A program made the translations under genes and the position numbers. The notes under the pieces were generated by a model. It had not been told where the DNA came from and ran no database searches. It was given only the letters and a program-made list of their open reading frames with translations. 64,000 nucleotides of DNA, from the NCBI GenBank assembly GCA_964030785.1, contig CAXIQD010000050.1, forward strand, positions 186,001-250,000. The letters run 5' to 3'. The stretch is from Siderastrea siderea. Its lineage: Eukaryota; Cnidaria; Anthozoa; Scleractinia; Rhizangiidae. Below are positions 1-12,326 of this stretch, piece by piece (within the stretch, counting starts at the first letter, position 1; each line of letters begins with the position of its first letter).

Positions 1-1110
1 GCTTCCTCATCTTGGGAGTGAAAAGGATTTATTAAAGAGGCTCATCAAAATCGATGATCTTTTTATAGCAATTGCGGAAATAAAAAATAGTTGATTTCTT
101 TCTCAGGAAACTGACAGACGCTAGAATTCAACATGGTTCCCTCTAAGTATTTCCAGCAGCTACTGAAATGTCTGGACGACCCACAGCCTCACAGTGTTAA
201 AAAAAGCACAACACTGGCGAGCACCTATCTTAACCTCCTCAACCACAAAAGTGACGTACCGCTTCTTTGAGTTAAACCAAGTGAAGACCGCGTTGCAAAT
301 GCAAGACACGCTTTCACTAAAAGAACAGGTGCTTTGGAGCGGTGACAAGGAAGTCACTGATAACCTAACTCATATTGATCCCAGAGATGCCCTCATTGCT
401 GCCAAAAACAAAGCTCGAGGTCAAGCCCCTAGGGACAAGATTACATGTAGAAGTCATATAGTTGTTGGATATGGCGAAGGTCGAGCGACCCGGGAACTAG
501 ATTTAATTTGGTGGCCAAATCTCTACAAAAGTGTTTCGCTAGGGAAATTGTGCATTAGAATATACGTAAGCCGGGTAGATATGTCCTGAGTATTGAAATT
601 AGGGTGCAGACCTAACCTTGAAAGTTTTCAGTTTTCATTGATCAATGATTCTTTCTTTAATTATAATTATTATTTTGATGATTTTTTTTTTGTTGATGTT
701 CAAGTTGAATTTCTCTGGGAGGAATCTAGTGTAAAACCTTCTCTATAATGATTAACTTAATTGAATGTTCAACCACCAAAGAACTCAGGTGGAATAAAAA
801 TGGCTTCTGGGATACCTACAGTAATGGGTTAAATAAAAAGTTGAAAAATACTCATTGAGCGTGGTAAATGGTATTTGAAGGGTGACAGGAACATTTGGTT
901 TCTTCCATCAAGGTCAAGCTTTGCAGTTAGTTACCTTGACATCATGTCTTTCAAGGTGGTCATCTTAAACCTAAAATGAAAACAGACAAAGAGAAAACTA
1001 GTAAGAAGTTGAAAAACTCATACTTTCTATAACTTCCTACTTGTAAATTGAACTGGTGTCTAATGGAAAGAAATTATGAACCAATATGTACCAATTTGCA
1101 CCTTTCCAAT
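1..1110. other. No gene recognised
   Basis: AT-rich sequence with poly-T and poly-A runs. The one open frame (194-589, plus) has no recognisable motif or splice context, so I do not call it a gene. Confidence 0.5.
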
Positions 1111-1168
1111 TTAAATAACAGATAAATGATATGTTAATGATATCTTTTTAAGAAATTCAAAGATGGCC

Positions 1169-1640
1169 AACAGAAGCTTGACTTTGGGTGCCAGAAGAAG
1201 CAAACATATTTCATATATGCAACAAACAGTAGTTCTTACCCAGAGGTGAATTGTCTTTCTAATGGCAAATAAACTGATCCCCACTGGTACATGTACATGT
1301 GATCTGAAATGACAAATTAGATTTATGTGACAGCAGTTATATGCTACCCACAAGGGCACATTGCAAGTTAACGGCAGCAAATTAAATGTAACCCTCAGGT
1401 ATATGCTAGCAACAGAAGCTTGACTTTGGGTGCCAGAAGAAGCAAACATATTTCATATATGCAACAAACAGTAGTTCTTACCCAGAGGTGAATTGTCTTT
1501 CTAATGGCAAATAAACTGATCCCCACTGGTACATGTACATGTGATCTGAAATGACAAACTAGATTTATGTGACAGCAGTTATATGCTACCCACAAGGGCA
1601 CATTGCAAGTTAACGGCAGCAAATTAAATGTAACCCTCAG
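1169..1640. repeat. 242-bp direct duplication
   Basis: The segment beginning AACAGAAGCTTGACTTTGGG at 1169 recurs at 1411, an offset of 242 bp, with only a few differences. It ends in the same AAATTAAATGTAACCCTCAG stretch that starts the 62-bp array, so it is probably the upstream edge of that array, copied once. Confidence 0.85.
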
Positions 1641-2745
1641 GTATATGCTACCCACGAAGGCACATTGCAGGTTAACGACAGCAAATTAAATGTAACCCTC
1701 AGGTATATGCTACCCAGGAAGGCACATTTCCGGTTAACGGCAGCAAATTAAATGTAACCCTCAGGTATATGCAACCCACGAAGGCACATTGCAGGTTAAT
1801 GGCAGCAAATTAAATGTAACCCTCAGGTATATGCTACCCACGAAGGCACATTGCAGGTTAACGACAGCAAATTAAATGTAACCCTCAGGTATATGCTACC
1901 CAGGAAGGCACATTTCCGGTTAACGGCAGCAAATTAAATGTAACCCTCAGGTATATGCAACCCACGAAGGCACATTGCAGGTTAGCGGCAACAAATTAAA
2001 TGTAACCCTCAGGTATATGCTACCCACGAAGGCACATTGCAGGTTAATGGCAGCAAATTAAATGTAACCCTCAGGTATATGCTACCCACGAAGGCACATT
2101 GCAGGTTAACAGCAGCAAATTAAATGTAACCCTCAGGTATATGCTACCCATGAAGGCACATTGCAGGTTAACAGCAGCAAATAAAATGTAACCCTCAGGT
2201 ATATGCTACCCACGAAGGCACATTTCAGGTTAATGGCAGCAAATTAAATGTAACCCTTAGGTATATGCTACCCACGAAGGCACATTGCAGGTTGACGGCA
2301 GCAAATTAAATGTAACCCTCAGGTATATGCTACCCACGAAGGCACATTTCAGATTAATGGCAGCAAATTAAATGTAACCCTCAGGTATATGCTACCCAGG
2401 AAGGCACAATTCAGGTTAACGGCAGCAAATTAAATGTAACCCTCAGGTATATGCTACCCAGGAAGGCACATTTCCGGTTAACGGCAGCAAATTAAATGTA
2501 ACCCTCAGGTATATGCTACCCAGGAAGGCACATTTCAGGTTAACGGCAGCAAATTAAATGTAACCTTCAGGTATATGCTACCCACGAAAGCACATTGAAG
2601 GTTAACGGCAGCAAATTAAATGTAACCCTCAGGTATATGCTACCCACAAAGGCACATTGCAGGTTAACGGCAGCAAATTAAATGTAACCCCGGTATATGC
2701 TACCCACAAAGGCACATTTCAGGTTAATGACAGCAAATTAAGCTA
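1380..2745. repeat. Minisatellite, 62-bp unit, about 18-20 copies
   Basis: The core CTCAGGTATATGCTACCCA recurs at 62-bp spacing (for example about 1638, 1700, 1762), followed by CGAAGGCACATT and GCAGCAAATTAAATG. Copies differ by scattered substitutions. The order of variants suggests that blocks of several units were duplicated, since an ACGACAGC, CATTTCCGG, ATGCAACCC series occurs twice. Short antisense frames here only translate the repeat. Confidence 0.93.
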
Positions 2746-2954
2746 GAACCTTGGTTATACTGGACCGGGTATTTAGAAGGTTAATTAGGAGACTGTTCTT
2801 TGTCTAGACTCTCTCCTTTGACCTTCCAGGGATAGGCTCTCAACATGAAATTTGAAGTTCCCATCAAGATAGGTCTAAGGGTCACAGAGACACTCAAGCC
2901 CCTCCACCACGTCACGGTGACAGTCCCAACGGAGGGGAAAAATTAGAGCCATGA
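2746..2954. other. Unique spacer between two minisatellites
   Basis: About 200 bp without the repeat core. It contains a GC-richer stretch (CCCCTCCACCACGTCACGG, near 2897) and no open frame of note. Confidence 0.6.
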
Positions 2955-4115
2955 CTTCAGGTATATGCTACCCATGAAGGCACAGCATGGATAAATGTGA
3001 CAGAAAATAAACTGCTGCCATCAAGTAGATGCTACCTACAAAGGCACAATGAATAACAATGAATTGTGCTACCCACAAGGGCACAGGTAGATAAATATGA
3101 CAATGAATTAAAGCTATTAAGGCAGACTGAATTTAATGTGACAGAAAATTAACTGCTAACCCTCAGGTATATGCTACCCACGAAGGCACAGGTAGGTTAG
3201 TATGACAATGAAGTAAAGCTATTGAGGCAGATTGAATTTAACGTGCAGAAAGTTAACTGCTACCCTCAGGTATATGCTACCCACGAAGGCACAGGTAGGT
3301 TAATATGACAATGAATTAAAGCTATCGAGGCAGATTGAATTTAACGTGCAGAAAGTTAACTGCTACCCTCAGGTATATGTTACCCATGAAGGCACAGGTA
3401 GGTTAATATGACAATGAATTAAAGCTATTAAGGCAGATTGCATTTAATGTGCAGAAAGACAACTGCTACCCTCAGGTATATGCTACCCACGAAGGCACAG
3501 GTAGGTTAATATGACAATGAATTAAAGCTATTGAGGCAGATTGAATTTAACGTGCAGAAAGTTAACTGCTACCCTCAGGTATATGTTACCCCCAAAGGCA
3601 CAGGTAGGTTAATATGACAATGAATTAAAGCTGTTGAGGCAGATTGAATTTAACGTGCAGAAAGTTAACTGCTACCCTCAGGTATATGTCACCCACGAAG
3701 GCACAGGTAGGTTAATATGACAATGAATTAAAGCTATTAAGGCAGATTGAATTTAATGTGCAGAAAGTTAACTGCTACCCTCAGGTATATGCTACCCACG
3801 AAGGCACAGGTAGCATAATATGACAATGAATTAAAGCTATTGAGGCAGATTGAATTTAACATGCAGAAAGTTAACTGCTACCCTCAGGTATATGCTACCC
3901 ACGAAGGCACAGGTAGGTTAATATGACAATGAATTAAAGCTATTGAGGCAGATTGAATTTAACTTGCAGAAAGTTAACTGCTACCCTCAGGTATATGCTA
4001 CCCACGAAGGCACAGGTAGGTTAATATGACAATGAATTAAAGCTATTGAGGCAGATTGAATTTAACGTGCAGAAAGTTAACTGCTACCTTCAGGTATATG
4101 CTACCCACGAAGGGA
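2955..4115. repeat. Minisatellite, 103-bp unit, about 9-10 copies
   Basis: The phrase CTACCCTCAGGTATATG recurs every 103 bp (about 3261, 3364, 3467). The unit also holds GGCACAGGTAGGTTAATATG and GCAGATTGAATTTAA. It shares the GGTATATGCTACCCACGAAG core with the 62-bp array, so the two arrays have a common origin but different unit lengths. Confidence 0.92.
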
Positions 4116-4192
4116 TGGATAAATGGTGCCCTCTGGGATGTGCTAACCACGAGGTAATAAAACAACAAAAAAGCAACTGACTAGAAAACAGT

Positions 4193-5845
4193 CTAAGGAT
4201 TGTGTCCTGCCCAATACAAAATCTGAAGCATGAGATCTTTCCTGTGTTTATCCATATCACAGTATCTCCACCGGAAATTATTTACTGTACACTGGCCTTT
4301 TTGGATGAAATCTCTAGCAGCCATAATAACTCCTATTCCACAGCTGCCAGCACCAATCATCTTCTTGTCCACAGGCACCTGTGATGGCATTCCAAAGCGA
4401 CTGAAGCCTTGAGAAGATTGCCAAAACTTTGTTTGAAAAGAGGGATGATTAGGATGCATTTCAAGAAGGAGATTCAATGCCTCTTTGATGGAAGGAAGGG
4501 CTGTTGAAGGCACATGGGAAGTTAGCCCATCATCAAAATGTAAAAGCTGACCTGCAAGGTTGACATAGATCAGGCCCCAATGGTTTGGCATGTGCACTGG
4601 CACCAGAATCTGCTGAAGGGTGCTTAATGTGGTAAAATGTGAAGCTCTTTCTTCCAACTGCCTGAGTTTGAAGACCTTGTCATCACAAGTCATCCAGTGA
4701 AAAAATTCGGTTGGAAAGAACAGTGTGTCTTGCCTTCCTTGACTGTAGCTTTCCTCCATGTACTTGTTAATACACACATCGATTACAAAGCTATCGATAT
4801 ACCTTTCTCCTACAAGATCACAAAAGGAAAGGACATCAATAGCCTTGTTGCCACATCTAAGAACCACACTAGTCATTGGTCTGTTCCAGAGGATGTCTTG
4901 AAAAAGAGCAAGTTCGTGAGAGGGACACTGAATATTTGAAAGCCAGTGAGCGTCAGCAGCAATTTTACCCCTGGTTTTAGAAATTTCACAGAATTGTCGA
5001 AGAATTCTCAAGCCCTGTTCAGAGAACTGCCCAAGGCCTTGAACGACAATCCCTGATGGATGGTTACCCTTTCTCTTTTGCTCATTCATGATTTCTTCTG
5101 CTGCTCCCACAACTGTTTCACATGGACGGTGAACCAGACTGAATGGATCTGTGAAGACCAGATTGCTGTCTGATACCTGTACATGAAAAGGAGGTATGGA
5201 ACCAGTGGAGGGCAATATTGGTGGGATTACAGAGTCCAGAGCAGCTAGTTCAGCTCTTGTCGCAGCTTTGAACAAAGCAGAGGACAGTTGGAAAGAAGGC
5301 TGTTGTGCACTACCATCACTATGACGAGTTGTTTCTTCAGCTTCATCTTCATCATCACTAATAATATTAAGCACCTCCTTGGAAGCCGGAGTTGGGTCGA
5401 GGCATTTCGCAAGAACATCATGAGAAGAATTGTCTATGTCTAGTTTAATTGCCTGGGTAGTCTGAGCACCTATGAAGGGCAGCTGCGTGGGAGCCAAACT
5501 CTGTTGACATTTCAATTTCGTTTGTTTTTCAGAAGATGTATCTTTCAGAAAAGACCCCTTCCTCTCCAAATAGCTTTTCTCCCACTCATCATGATCATAC
5601 TCCACTAAGGCATTCATTGCATGCAGGTCGACACTTGTCCCCTTGTCTTTATCATAAACATAAGGTAGAAAGTCTCCACCAAGTATCTGGCTAAACAGGT
5701 TGTCAATGGCCAAAATCCAACTCTGTTTGTCTGCTGTCCACTGTTTAGTGTCAATGGGTTTCCACCCACATCCACGGAAGCTAAACTTTTTCTTTGCTGT
5801 AATGAACACAAAAGTACCGTACTGTACATACATGGGCTCTGTCAA
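4193..5845 (-). CDS. Ulp1/SENP-like (C48) cysteine protease, 550 aa
   Basis: The C-terminal third has the layout of a Ulp1-family SUMO/ubiquitin-like protease. His422 sits in PNHWGLIYVN, Asp438 in LHFDDG, and the nucleophile Cys502 in GAGSCGIGV. The usual Trp follows the His. Residues 157-171 (VLNIISDDEDEAEE) are a hydrophobic patch followed by acids, the form of a SUMO-interacting motif. The frame is uninterrupted and lies just upstream of the 103-bp array. Ulp1-type proteases are often carried by animal DNA transposons, and this ORF lies at the 3' side of the unknown multi-exon gene on the same strand, so it may be that gene's terminal exon or a separate gene. An AG acceptor-like site overlaps the first codons, so the first Met is not certain. 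Confidence 0.8.
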   Translation of the reverse strand: MTEPMYVQYGTFVFITAKKKFSFRGCGWKPIDTKQWTADKQSWILAIDNLFSQILGGDFLPYVYDKDKGTSVDLHAMNALVEYDHDEWEKSYLERKGSFLKDTSSEKQTKLKCQQSLAPTQLPFIGAQTTQAIKLDIDNSSHDVLAKCLDPTPASKEVLNIISDDEDEAEETTRHSDGSAQQPSFQLSSALFKAATRAELAALDSVIPPILPSTGSIPPFHVQVSDSNLVFTDPFSLVHRPCETVVGAAEEIMNEQKRKGNHPSGIVVQGLGQFSEQGLRILRQFCEISKTRGKIAADAHWLSNIQCPSHELALFQDILWNRPMTSVVLRCGNKAIDVLSFCDLVGERYIDSFVIDVCINKYMEESYSQGRQDTLFFPTEFFHWMTCDDKVFKLRQLEERASHFTTLSTLQQILVPVHMPNHWGLIYVNLAGQLLHFDDGLTSHVPSTALPSIKEALNLLLEMHPNHPSFQTKFWQSSQGFSRFGMPSQVPVDKKMIGAGSCGIGVIMAARDFIQKGQCTVNNFRWRYCDMDKHRKDLMLQILYWAGHNP

Positions 5846-6084
5846 AGGTTATAAGACTACGATACTTCACATAACAACGATGTGCACTAGTTTTCATTGT
5901 TGTCCAAAATAAACATCATATGCTTGAAACCCTAGTAAGTGAAATGAGTTTTTGGTCTTCAACAAGCAAACCTTGATTGCCTAAGGCAATTTCATTATTA
6001 TGGCTAAGTCTTTACTTGTTTAGGTAATTGAAGGAACACATGACTTGGAAGGCTCACACGGACTATATATGTGTGTGAAAAGGT
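5846..6084. other. Intergenic or intronic, nothing recognised
   Basis: AT-rich spacer between the protease ORF and a retroelement remnant. It has no motif or conserved frame. Confidence 0.4.
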
Positions 6085-6312
6085 GGTTACAAGAGTTAGT
6101 ATCCTAGGCTGTGTTAAGGTTTCGTGACAAAAGAGGCAGCAATACTTGTTTACAACATAATAATTCTTCCATTTTTTGATTACTGCGACATCGCCTGGAG
6201 CAGTTGGCTTCAACAAGACATGGATAGACTACAGCGCTTACAAAATAGATCTGCCCAGATAATAACAAGTTGCACACGCTCTTTCGTCTTCCATAAAAAA
6301 ATGAGACAATAG
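6085..6312 (+). pseudogene. LINE reverse-transcriptase C-terminal fragment
   Basis: The frame at 6124-6312 reads AAILVYNIIILPFFDYCDIAWSS then DRLQRLQNRSAQII. That is the pattern that follows the polymerase domain in animal non-LTR reverse transcriptases (Y-x-x-x-i-x-P-x-x-x-Y-x-x-x-x-W, then l-x-x-L-Q-x-x-Q-N-R-x-x-x-x-I). Only about 60 codons remain and a stop interrupts the upstream continuation, so this is a 5'-truncated relic. Confidence 0.65.
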
Positions 6313-6578
6313 CACGACCATTTCTCTGACATTCCCAACATCATACTTAAAACTAATAACTTCTAAGTATATCTGCATTAGTGAACTTACCAAGCACAAT
6401 GCAATCCTTGGCTTCGCGAAAAGCATGCCTTAATGCCAGAAGCATAGTTGCAAACCAGTGTGTTAAGATTTGATCCACTGAAATTGCAATAAATACACAG
6501 TCTTGACTATAATGCCCATCACTCATACTATCATGATTGATTAAATTGAATTTCTTATAAGTCTGCCAATTTGAAGTT

Positions 6579-6923
6579 CAAAAACAAGTAAAAATCAATG
6601 CTGGTAAAATCGAACGACGTTTCGGTGTCGTCATGACGCCATTTTCAAGTTCAAAAATGATTCAAATAAACTGTCACGAATAGTAGCTGGAGATTAACAC
6701 AAATGATTAATCAGTGCAGAGTCACGCAGAGTCATCTCTTAATGTCCAATCGGACTCAATTCGAGCTAAACTATTTGCGTGACTCTGCATTAATCATTTA
6801 TGTTAATCTCCAGCTACTATTCCTGACAGTTTATTTGAATCATTTTTGAACTTGAAAATGGCGTCATGACGACACCGAAACGTCGTTCGATTTTACCAGC
6901 GTTGATTTTTACTTGTTTTTGTA
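6579..6923. repeat. Foldback (hairpin) element, ~345 bp
   Basis: The left arm, from CAAAAACAAGTAAAAATCAA through TAAAATCGAACGACGTTTCG to GACTCTGC near 6735, is repeated as its reverse complement at about 6775-6923 with few mismatches. The loop is about 40 bp. The arms include GGCGTCATGACGACACCGAA. There is no coding capacity, so this is a non-autonomous foldback or miniature element. Confidence 0.9.
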
Positions 6924-7323
6924 TAACCAAAACCTTTACTTATAAGGAATTTGCAGTTCACCAAGTCCATGAATGCAATAGTCTTTCAAGAGGATGACAA
7001 CATTCACACATGCAACCTGCCCTGAAGGCCGTCAAATGATCCAGGCATATCAAATGGTTTTGACGCATTTCATATCAACACAAAAGGAGGGATCTATTGA
7101 TGACAAGAAGCTACATTTCAACTCTTGGGGTATGGGTACATGAACAGTACTCAAAATAAACAATGGTATATTAAACTTCCCAAATATTACATCTAAATTC
7201 TCAATTCTAGCAATACTTATACAGGAGGACCTGCACAGTTAAAGGAGTCACATTGGTGTGCCAAAAAAATCACAATAAAGATGAAAAGAACACACACTCT
7301 GTATGTCTAATTGCTTAACTTAC
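6924..7323. other. No gene recognised
   Basis: Probably intron or spacer between the last clear exon of the multi-exon gene (ending at 7324) and the hairpin element. I see no splice-bounded frame. Confidence 0.4.
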
Positions 7324-10300
7324 ATGACTGCCCAGGTGCAGCTGAATCATGGTTAGTTGCCTTTGAATAAAGTTGACGGTGTAATTTGTGGGAATTGCTT
7401 CAAAGCCCTGCCCAGAGTACTTGTACAGGGAGCGGAAGTGGCGCAGTAACATGGCACTGTGGTCAATTACTAGGTGCCCATAATCACCTGTACCTAGATG
7501 GATTCCAAATAGTTTCCTCAAGAGGAAACCCCACTCTTTGCACTGAAATTCAACAAAATATACCCCGTGTTGCACACATAAGTCCAGTAAAACATCAGCC
7601 TATGTTGAGGTGAAAGTAAAAATAAATGTTATGAAGAATAAGTATTACAGAGACTCTCGGAGGCCGAAGTAAATGCCCCTTTTCAATTGAGGTAGTAATT
7701 CTTTGCAACAACAAACACAATGAACAAAAAAGACAATTTTATATTAAGCTACATGCATGGATCTTATCATCAGCAGAAAAGATAACTGCCAATAACATAC
7801 TCTTCTTAAAAAAAACAGATTCTTCTTTTTTGTCTTGATACTAGCACTCTGCTATTGTATAATTATGTGGCTTTATATTTTACGTGTGTGCATGCGCATT
7901 GTATATTATGTGCGAGCTAGAAGTCATAATAGTTTCACACCTTTACATCATGAATATCAATCAGCTGCTCTTCGTCATCCTCAAACACTTTATCTCGTAT
8001 TGTCAATGCAATCTCCCGCCAATCACTGCAAACCTTAAGGCAACAAAACAAATGAACACAAAAAGGATGTTAGTGTAAACAGAACCCAGTTCACTCAAGT
8101 CTTAACTCTCACTTGAGATCTTGAAATAAGAGCTGGACTTCCCTATGATTCCTTTCATGAATCCCCCTTCAATTGAATTCTCAATTGATTTTATTTCTTA
8201 ATTTAATTTCCAGAAAAAAGGAAAAGCGCTGATATAGAGTTGTAACGCACAGTTACTCACATTTGACCAAAATGATAATTAATGCATTCAGCAAGTGTAC
8301 ACTACACATGTAACAACCTGTTACCTTTTTAAAAAACTCAACTTGCAGTTCAGCTGCATAGCTTGCAAAGGGGTCTTCCTGTGCTTGAGACTGGCATTTG
8401 GTGTAATTCCTCTTTCTGCTTTTTCGTTTGGGCTCATCATGAACTACTATTTTGTCAGACAACTGTAAAAACCGTGATTCAACCTCCTTTTGTTTTCTTT
8501 CCCATTGCTGTTTGGTGTTGGTAAGAAATGTTTCAAGATCTAAAATAAAGGCAACAATGTAGTATAATCTGCAGTTTTACAGGATTTTAATACTTATCTT
8601 ACATAGCGAGACAAAAATAGAGTATTTGCAGTAATTAAAACACATTGATTTAATTTAAATGTGCCTCTTACCACTGCCTTTTTCAATCTTTGCATTTTCT
8701 TGTCTTGTGCCAAAGTCTCTTAACACTTCTCCTTGCTCAAGCATTTCAGTGACAAACTGCATTTCAAAATAGGATAAAGGTCTATGTCGAGGAAAAATGA
8801 AACATGTAACCCTAAACACGTACCTAAGGTATACAAATGAATGGCATGAAATATTGTCTTTCAAATCATCCAAGCATTTGGGTGCTAAGATGCAGAAATG
8901 TATTTCATGTGATAGCTAAATGCATCCACTAGTAGTTTTCGGACATTAGGGGGTGTCCAAAGTCACAATACTGAACCGCAAAAATTGCACTGTCAGAACA
9001 TTGTATACAGACCATACTTATATTACATACTGCAAGGTAATATGTAACAAGTGATCAGGCTACAGTATTACTGCTCTAAAACAATGAAATCACCCAAATA
9101 CAATATGGTTGAAAACTGCAACATCATGCACAGACCCAAGTGTGCCAATCAAATACGATTGAAATCAGAATGCAAATAAAGACTAAACAGCAAAGCAAAC
9201 TGACCAGGAACTCATAGCAGCTCATTTGCATACATATTTATTTCCTATAAAACAGAATGGTTAAGAAATCTAAAGCTGGTGATTAGTGCATTAAATATAA
9301 TCACTTCTGATCGAGGTATATCAATGAATGTATGCCTCTTAGAAAGGATTAACAAAAATATATAGTAATCTACCAACCGTTTTCCTCTCTTCAAAAAATG
9401 TCACATAATCTAAGATCACTTGCTTTGCTGATCCAGAACACTGTCTGTAATAGTTAGTGACTTTTTCTAAAGGAAGAGATCTCTCCACAATACTATCGAA
9501 ATGCTTAAGAACTTCCCTCTCAAAGGAACCTAGGAAAATATTTGTAAAACACTATATAAGTTATAATAACATCATGTACATGTACTTGTTTGGATAACAA
9601 ATCTAAGGAATTATATAATATATTTCACATCTAAAACACTGGCATTGCAACAACTATTGTTTAAGAGCACTTAAAGTAAATGAATAAGTATACCAGAAAG
9701 GTATATCAGAGAGTATACCAGAAAAAGATGCCACTTTGATGTTACTTCGATCTACTGCTGTCTACTGCCCACGTCTCTCCTTTACTTTAACCCGTGGAAA
9801 ACCTTTGCAGCTCTCCGGTCCCTGGTCTGAGAGGGCTTCATTAAGCTTATCAAGGCTTCCTATGCAATAAGCAAATAAACCCAGGGATCCCAGGAGCTGC
9901 TCGCAGTTTCTCATCTCACAGTGAAGAGAGTAGAGATTTATATGGCTGAGGTCTTCCTCAAGAAGAAGATTTAGGTCATCGCGAAGACCAGTGGATCTAT
10001 CAAGATAATACAACATTCAGTTACTATGGTCATTAATATCTTTTTACGAACTAGTTAAAACTAATCTCAAAATTTGGAAAGAAATGAGTAAATGCTCAAC
10101 CCTTTTATCGACCTGATCAAACCTTACCTTCAGAGGGAGAGAGAGCTTTTAATATTTTCTTTTCTTATTTTTTCACAATCTTGCATTTGCTTACGAATAT
10201 CTATATATGTATATAGATTTTTTTTTTAATTACAATTATAGTGTCTTTTAATTTCTTTTTTTCCAATCTGTTACCTTCCAATATTTGCCTTGGATCTTAA

Positions 10301-11596
10301 GCAGTGAGGCATGTCTCATCTGGTTCAACTCCGTGGCATGTGCATGCCTGGAAATAATACAATTCAAACATTATAAGAGAGCAGCACATGTTGTCTGTGC
10401 AGTGTGTATAGCAATTGTCTCTATATAATTATATAATTGAAGATATGATTACTGTAGATGTCAATGAGAAATACCAACTCTATGTTTGAATTTGATCTAA
10501 ACATTTGGCAAAAAAATTCAAAAGTTCAAACTTGTCATTTTTGATGTAATTATTTTGAAATAAAGTAGCTATTTACGAATTTGGCTAATTACAGAATAAA
10601 ACCACCCAAAAACTAAATTAAAATACAATAATATTACTCAGGATAGTCAAAATAATCTTACTCTGATGGCATCACAATATGCACAGAATTCTGAGCAAAA
10701 ACGTCTCCCTCCAAGAACAAAGTCTTCATCATCTCTTTTATGAAGTAGCAATAGGAGAGCTTTATAGTCCAGGGTAACTAAACAGGGAAAAAAACTAAGG
10801 TCAGTTGATATTGCACTAGATCACGCCAGAATCAACTCTAAACACTGCTGCTCAGTAATTACAATAATATTGCCATCAGGGAAGAGGAGGCATATGCATG
10901 GTTAAACTCAGATAATGACAATCAGGGGTCAGTTGTGGCTGAAAGAAAGCTTTTTCCAGCCAAGTTTATTTACTTAGCACAGCAGTGTATGTCACCTCAC
11001 AAGTAAGACTTCTGTAAAACTGTATTAGCATTGCTGTGTTATGGTATGAAAATGAATTAATTACCTGTAAACTTGATTTGGTACTTCTTGCCATCAACAA
11101 CAATCCCATCTTTCTTTATTTTACGTTTCTGAACATTCAAGCTTGAAATCAGCTGAGTTAGGTGTTTTCTGTGAAAAAAAAATTAAAAATTAATACATTA
11201 ATTACACAATTCTGAATGAAAGGGTTGATTTGCCTGCTGACTTTGAAAAGTTGAACTCATGAATTAAGGGTCTTCAGGCAGTTACCACATACAATATGCA
11301 AGCTAGCCAATGACCGCTTCACTTTGACAAGAAAACAAAACTGTTAAGTCATAAGTCATTATTATCATCACATTTATTTAAAACACATTACTTTTATTTT
11401 GTACATTAGTTTAAGTGAGATTAAAGAAAATGCTGTACAATGATCTGAACCATTTCAGTTCAGGCCATATCAAAGTTGTATACTGACCTGTTTTCTTTAC
11501 AGTTCCCAATGGCAAGTGGATAGACAGACAAGGCACTCTCTGAACTTTTATTCATAAAATTAATGGGTACAAGTCCAACAGCCACTTGACTTTTGC
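7324..11596 (-). CDS. Multi-exon gene of unknown family, partial (TE-like)
   Basis: Splice-bounded open segments run down the minus strand: 11596-11488, 11168-11065, 10777-10662, about 10347-10274, about 9999-9762, 9529-9378, 8756-8672, 8539-8325, 8033-7947 and 7599-7324. GT-AG borders and codon phase agree at 11488/11168, 11065/10777, 8672/8539, 8325/8033 and 7947/7599. Phase does not fit cleanly around 10.66-10.27 kb and 9.76-9.53 kb, so this copy may be damaged there. Peptides include KSQVAVGLVPINF (first exon seen), CSEFCAYCDA, LHCEMRNCEQLLGS and GDYGHLVIDHSAMLLRHF. I recognise this only as a repetitive family of large invertebrate genomes, probably transposon-derived, and assign no biochemical function. 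The 5' exons are missing; a matching 5' fragment lies at 24643-26373. Confidence 0.6.
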
Positions 11597-12316
11597 CTAC
11601 CCAAAACAAGGATCGTTTGCAAGCTTCACAAACAACATAAAAGGAAATTTCTAAATCAAAGCATTCAAATTACACATACAGCTAATTCTAGCCCCCGTGT
11701 TCTACTAGGAAATTACAAACAGTAAAAAGAGCAATGGTGATAGTGATGGCCGCAAAGAACAAGAATTTAATGACAATACCCTCCATATCCTCCACCTACA
11801 CATGTTCATGCAAACCAATTCCCTAACCTGATGGCTGGCAAAACAATACTCATTCAGTTGTACCTAATTCACACACATTAAGACATTTTAACCCTTTCCC
11901 TAATGTGTAATTGTTGGAAATTTTTGCATCCACCCGTGAAAGTGTTCTTCTTTCCAGCTTTTGTGGAATCCTGACAAATAATTAATAAATCATCGCCTGA
12001 ACCCCTCATTTGCAGCTATCCAAACTCTTTTAGCCATTTGTCTAAAAAGTGGTTATGACTTCCACCCTTTGCACGGTTCATTGGGTAATACGAGTAAGGT
12101 AAAGCACTTGAATATCAATCGATCGAATGAGCAACAAAGTGGCAGGACCTCATTTAAGTTTACTGGATGTTCAATCATCTCCAGTCTCCTTTGCTTAACT
12201 CAGTAAAGAGCCAATCGCAATTAATCAAACATGTTCTAACTAATCCCAGCAGACAATTGTCAGTTAAACAAGCCAGATTGCCTTTAGAAAGCAAAAGCAC
12301 ATCAGTACAAATATGC
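11597..12316. other. No gene recognised
   Basis: AT-rich spacer between the start of the minus-strand gene fragment and the GC-rich repeat. No exon with splice borders was found that would supply the missing 5' part. Confidence 0.4.
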
Positions 12317-12326
12317 CCTTGTAAAA

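Noticed and set aside
194..589. 131-codon plus ORF near the left edge
   Set aside because: No recognisable domain, no coding-like conservation signal that I can see, and embedded in non-coding AT-rich DNA.
1380..4115. Regular repeats that might suggest a CRISPR array
   Set aside because: Units are directly tandem with no unique spacers, in a eukaryotic context with no cas genes.
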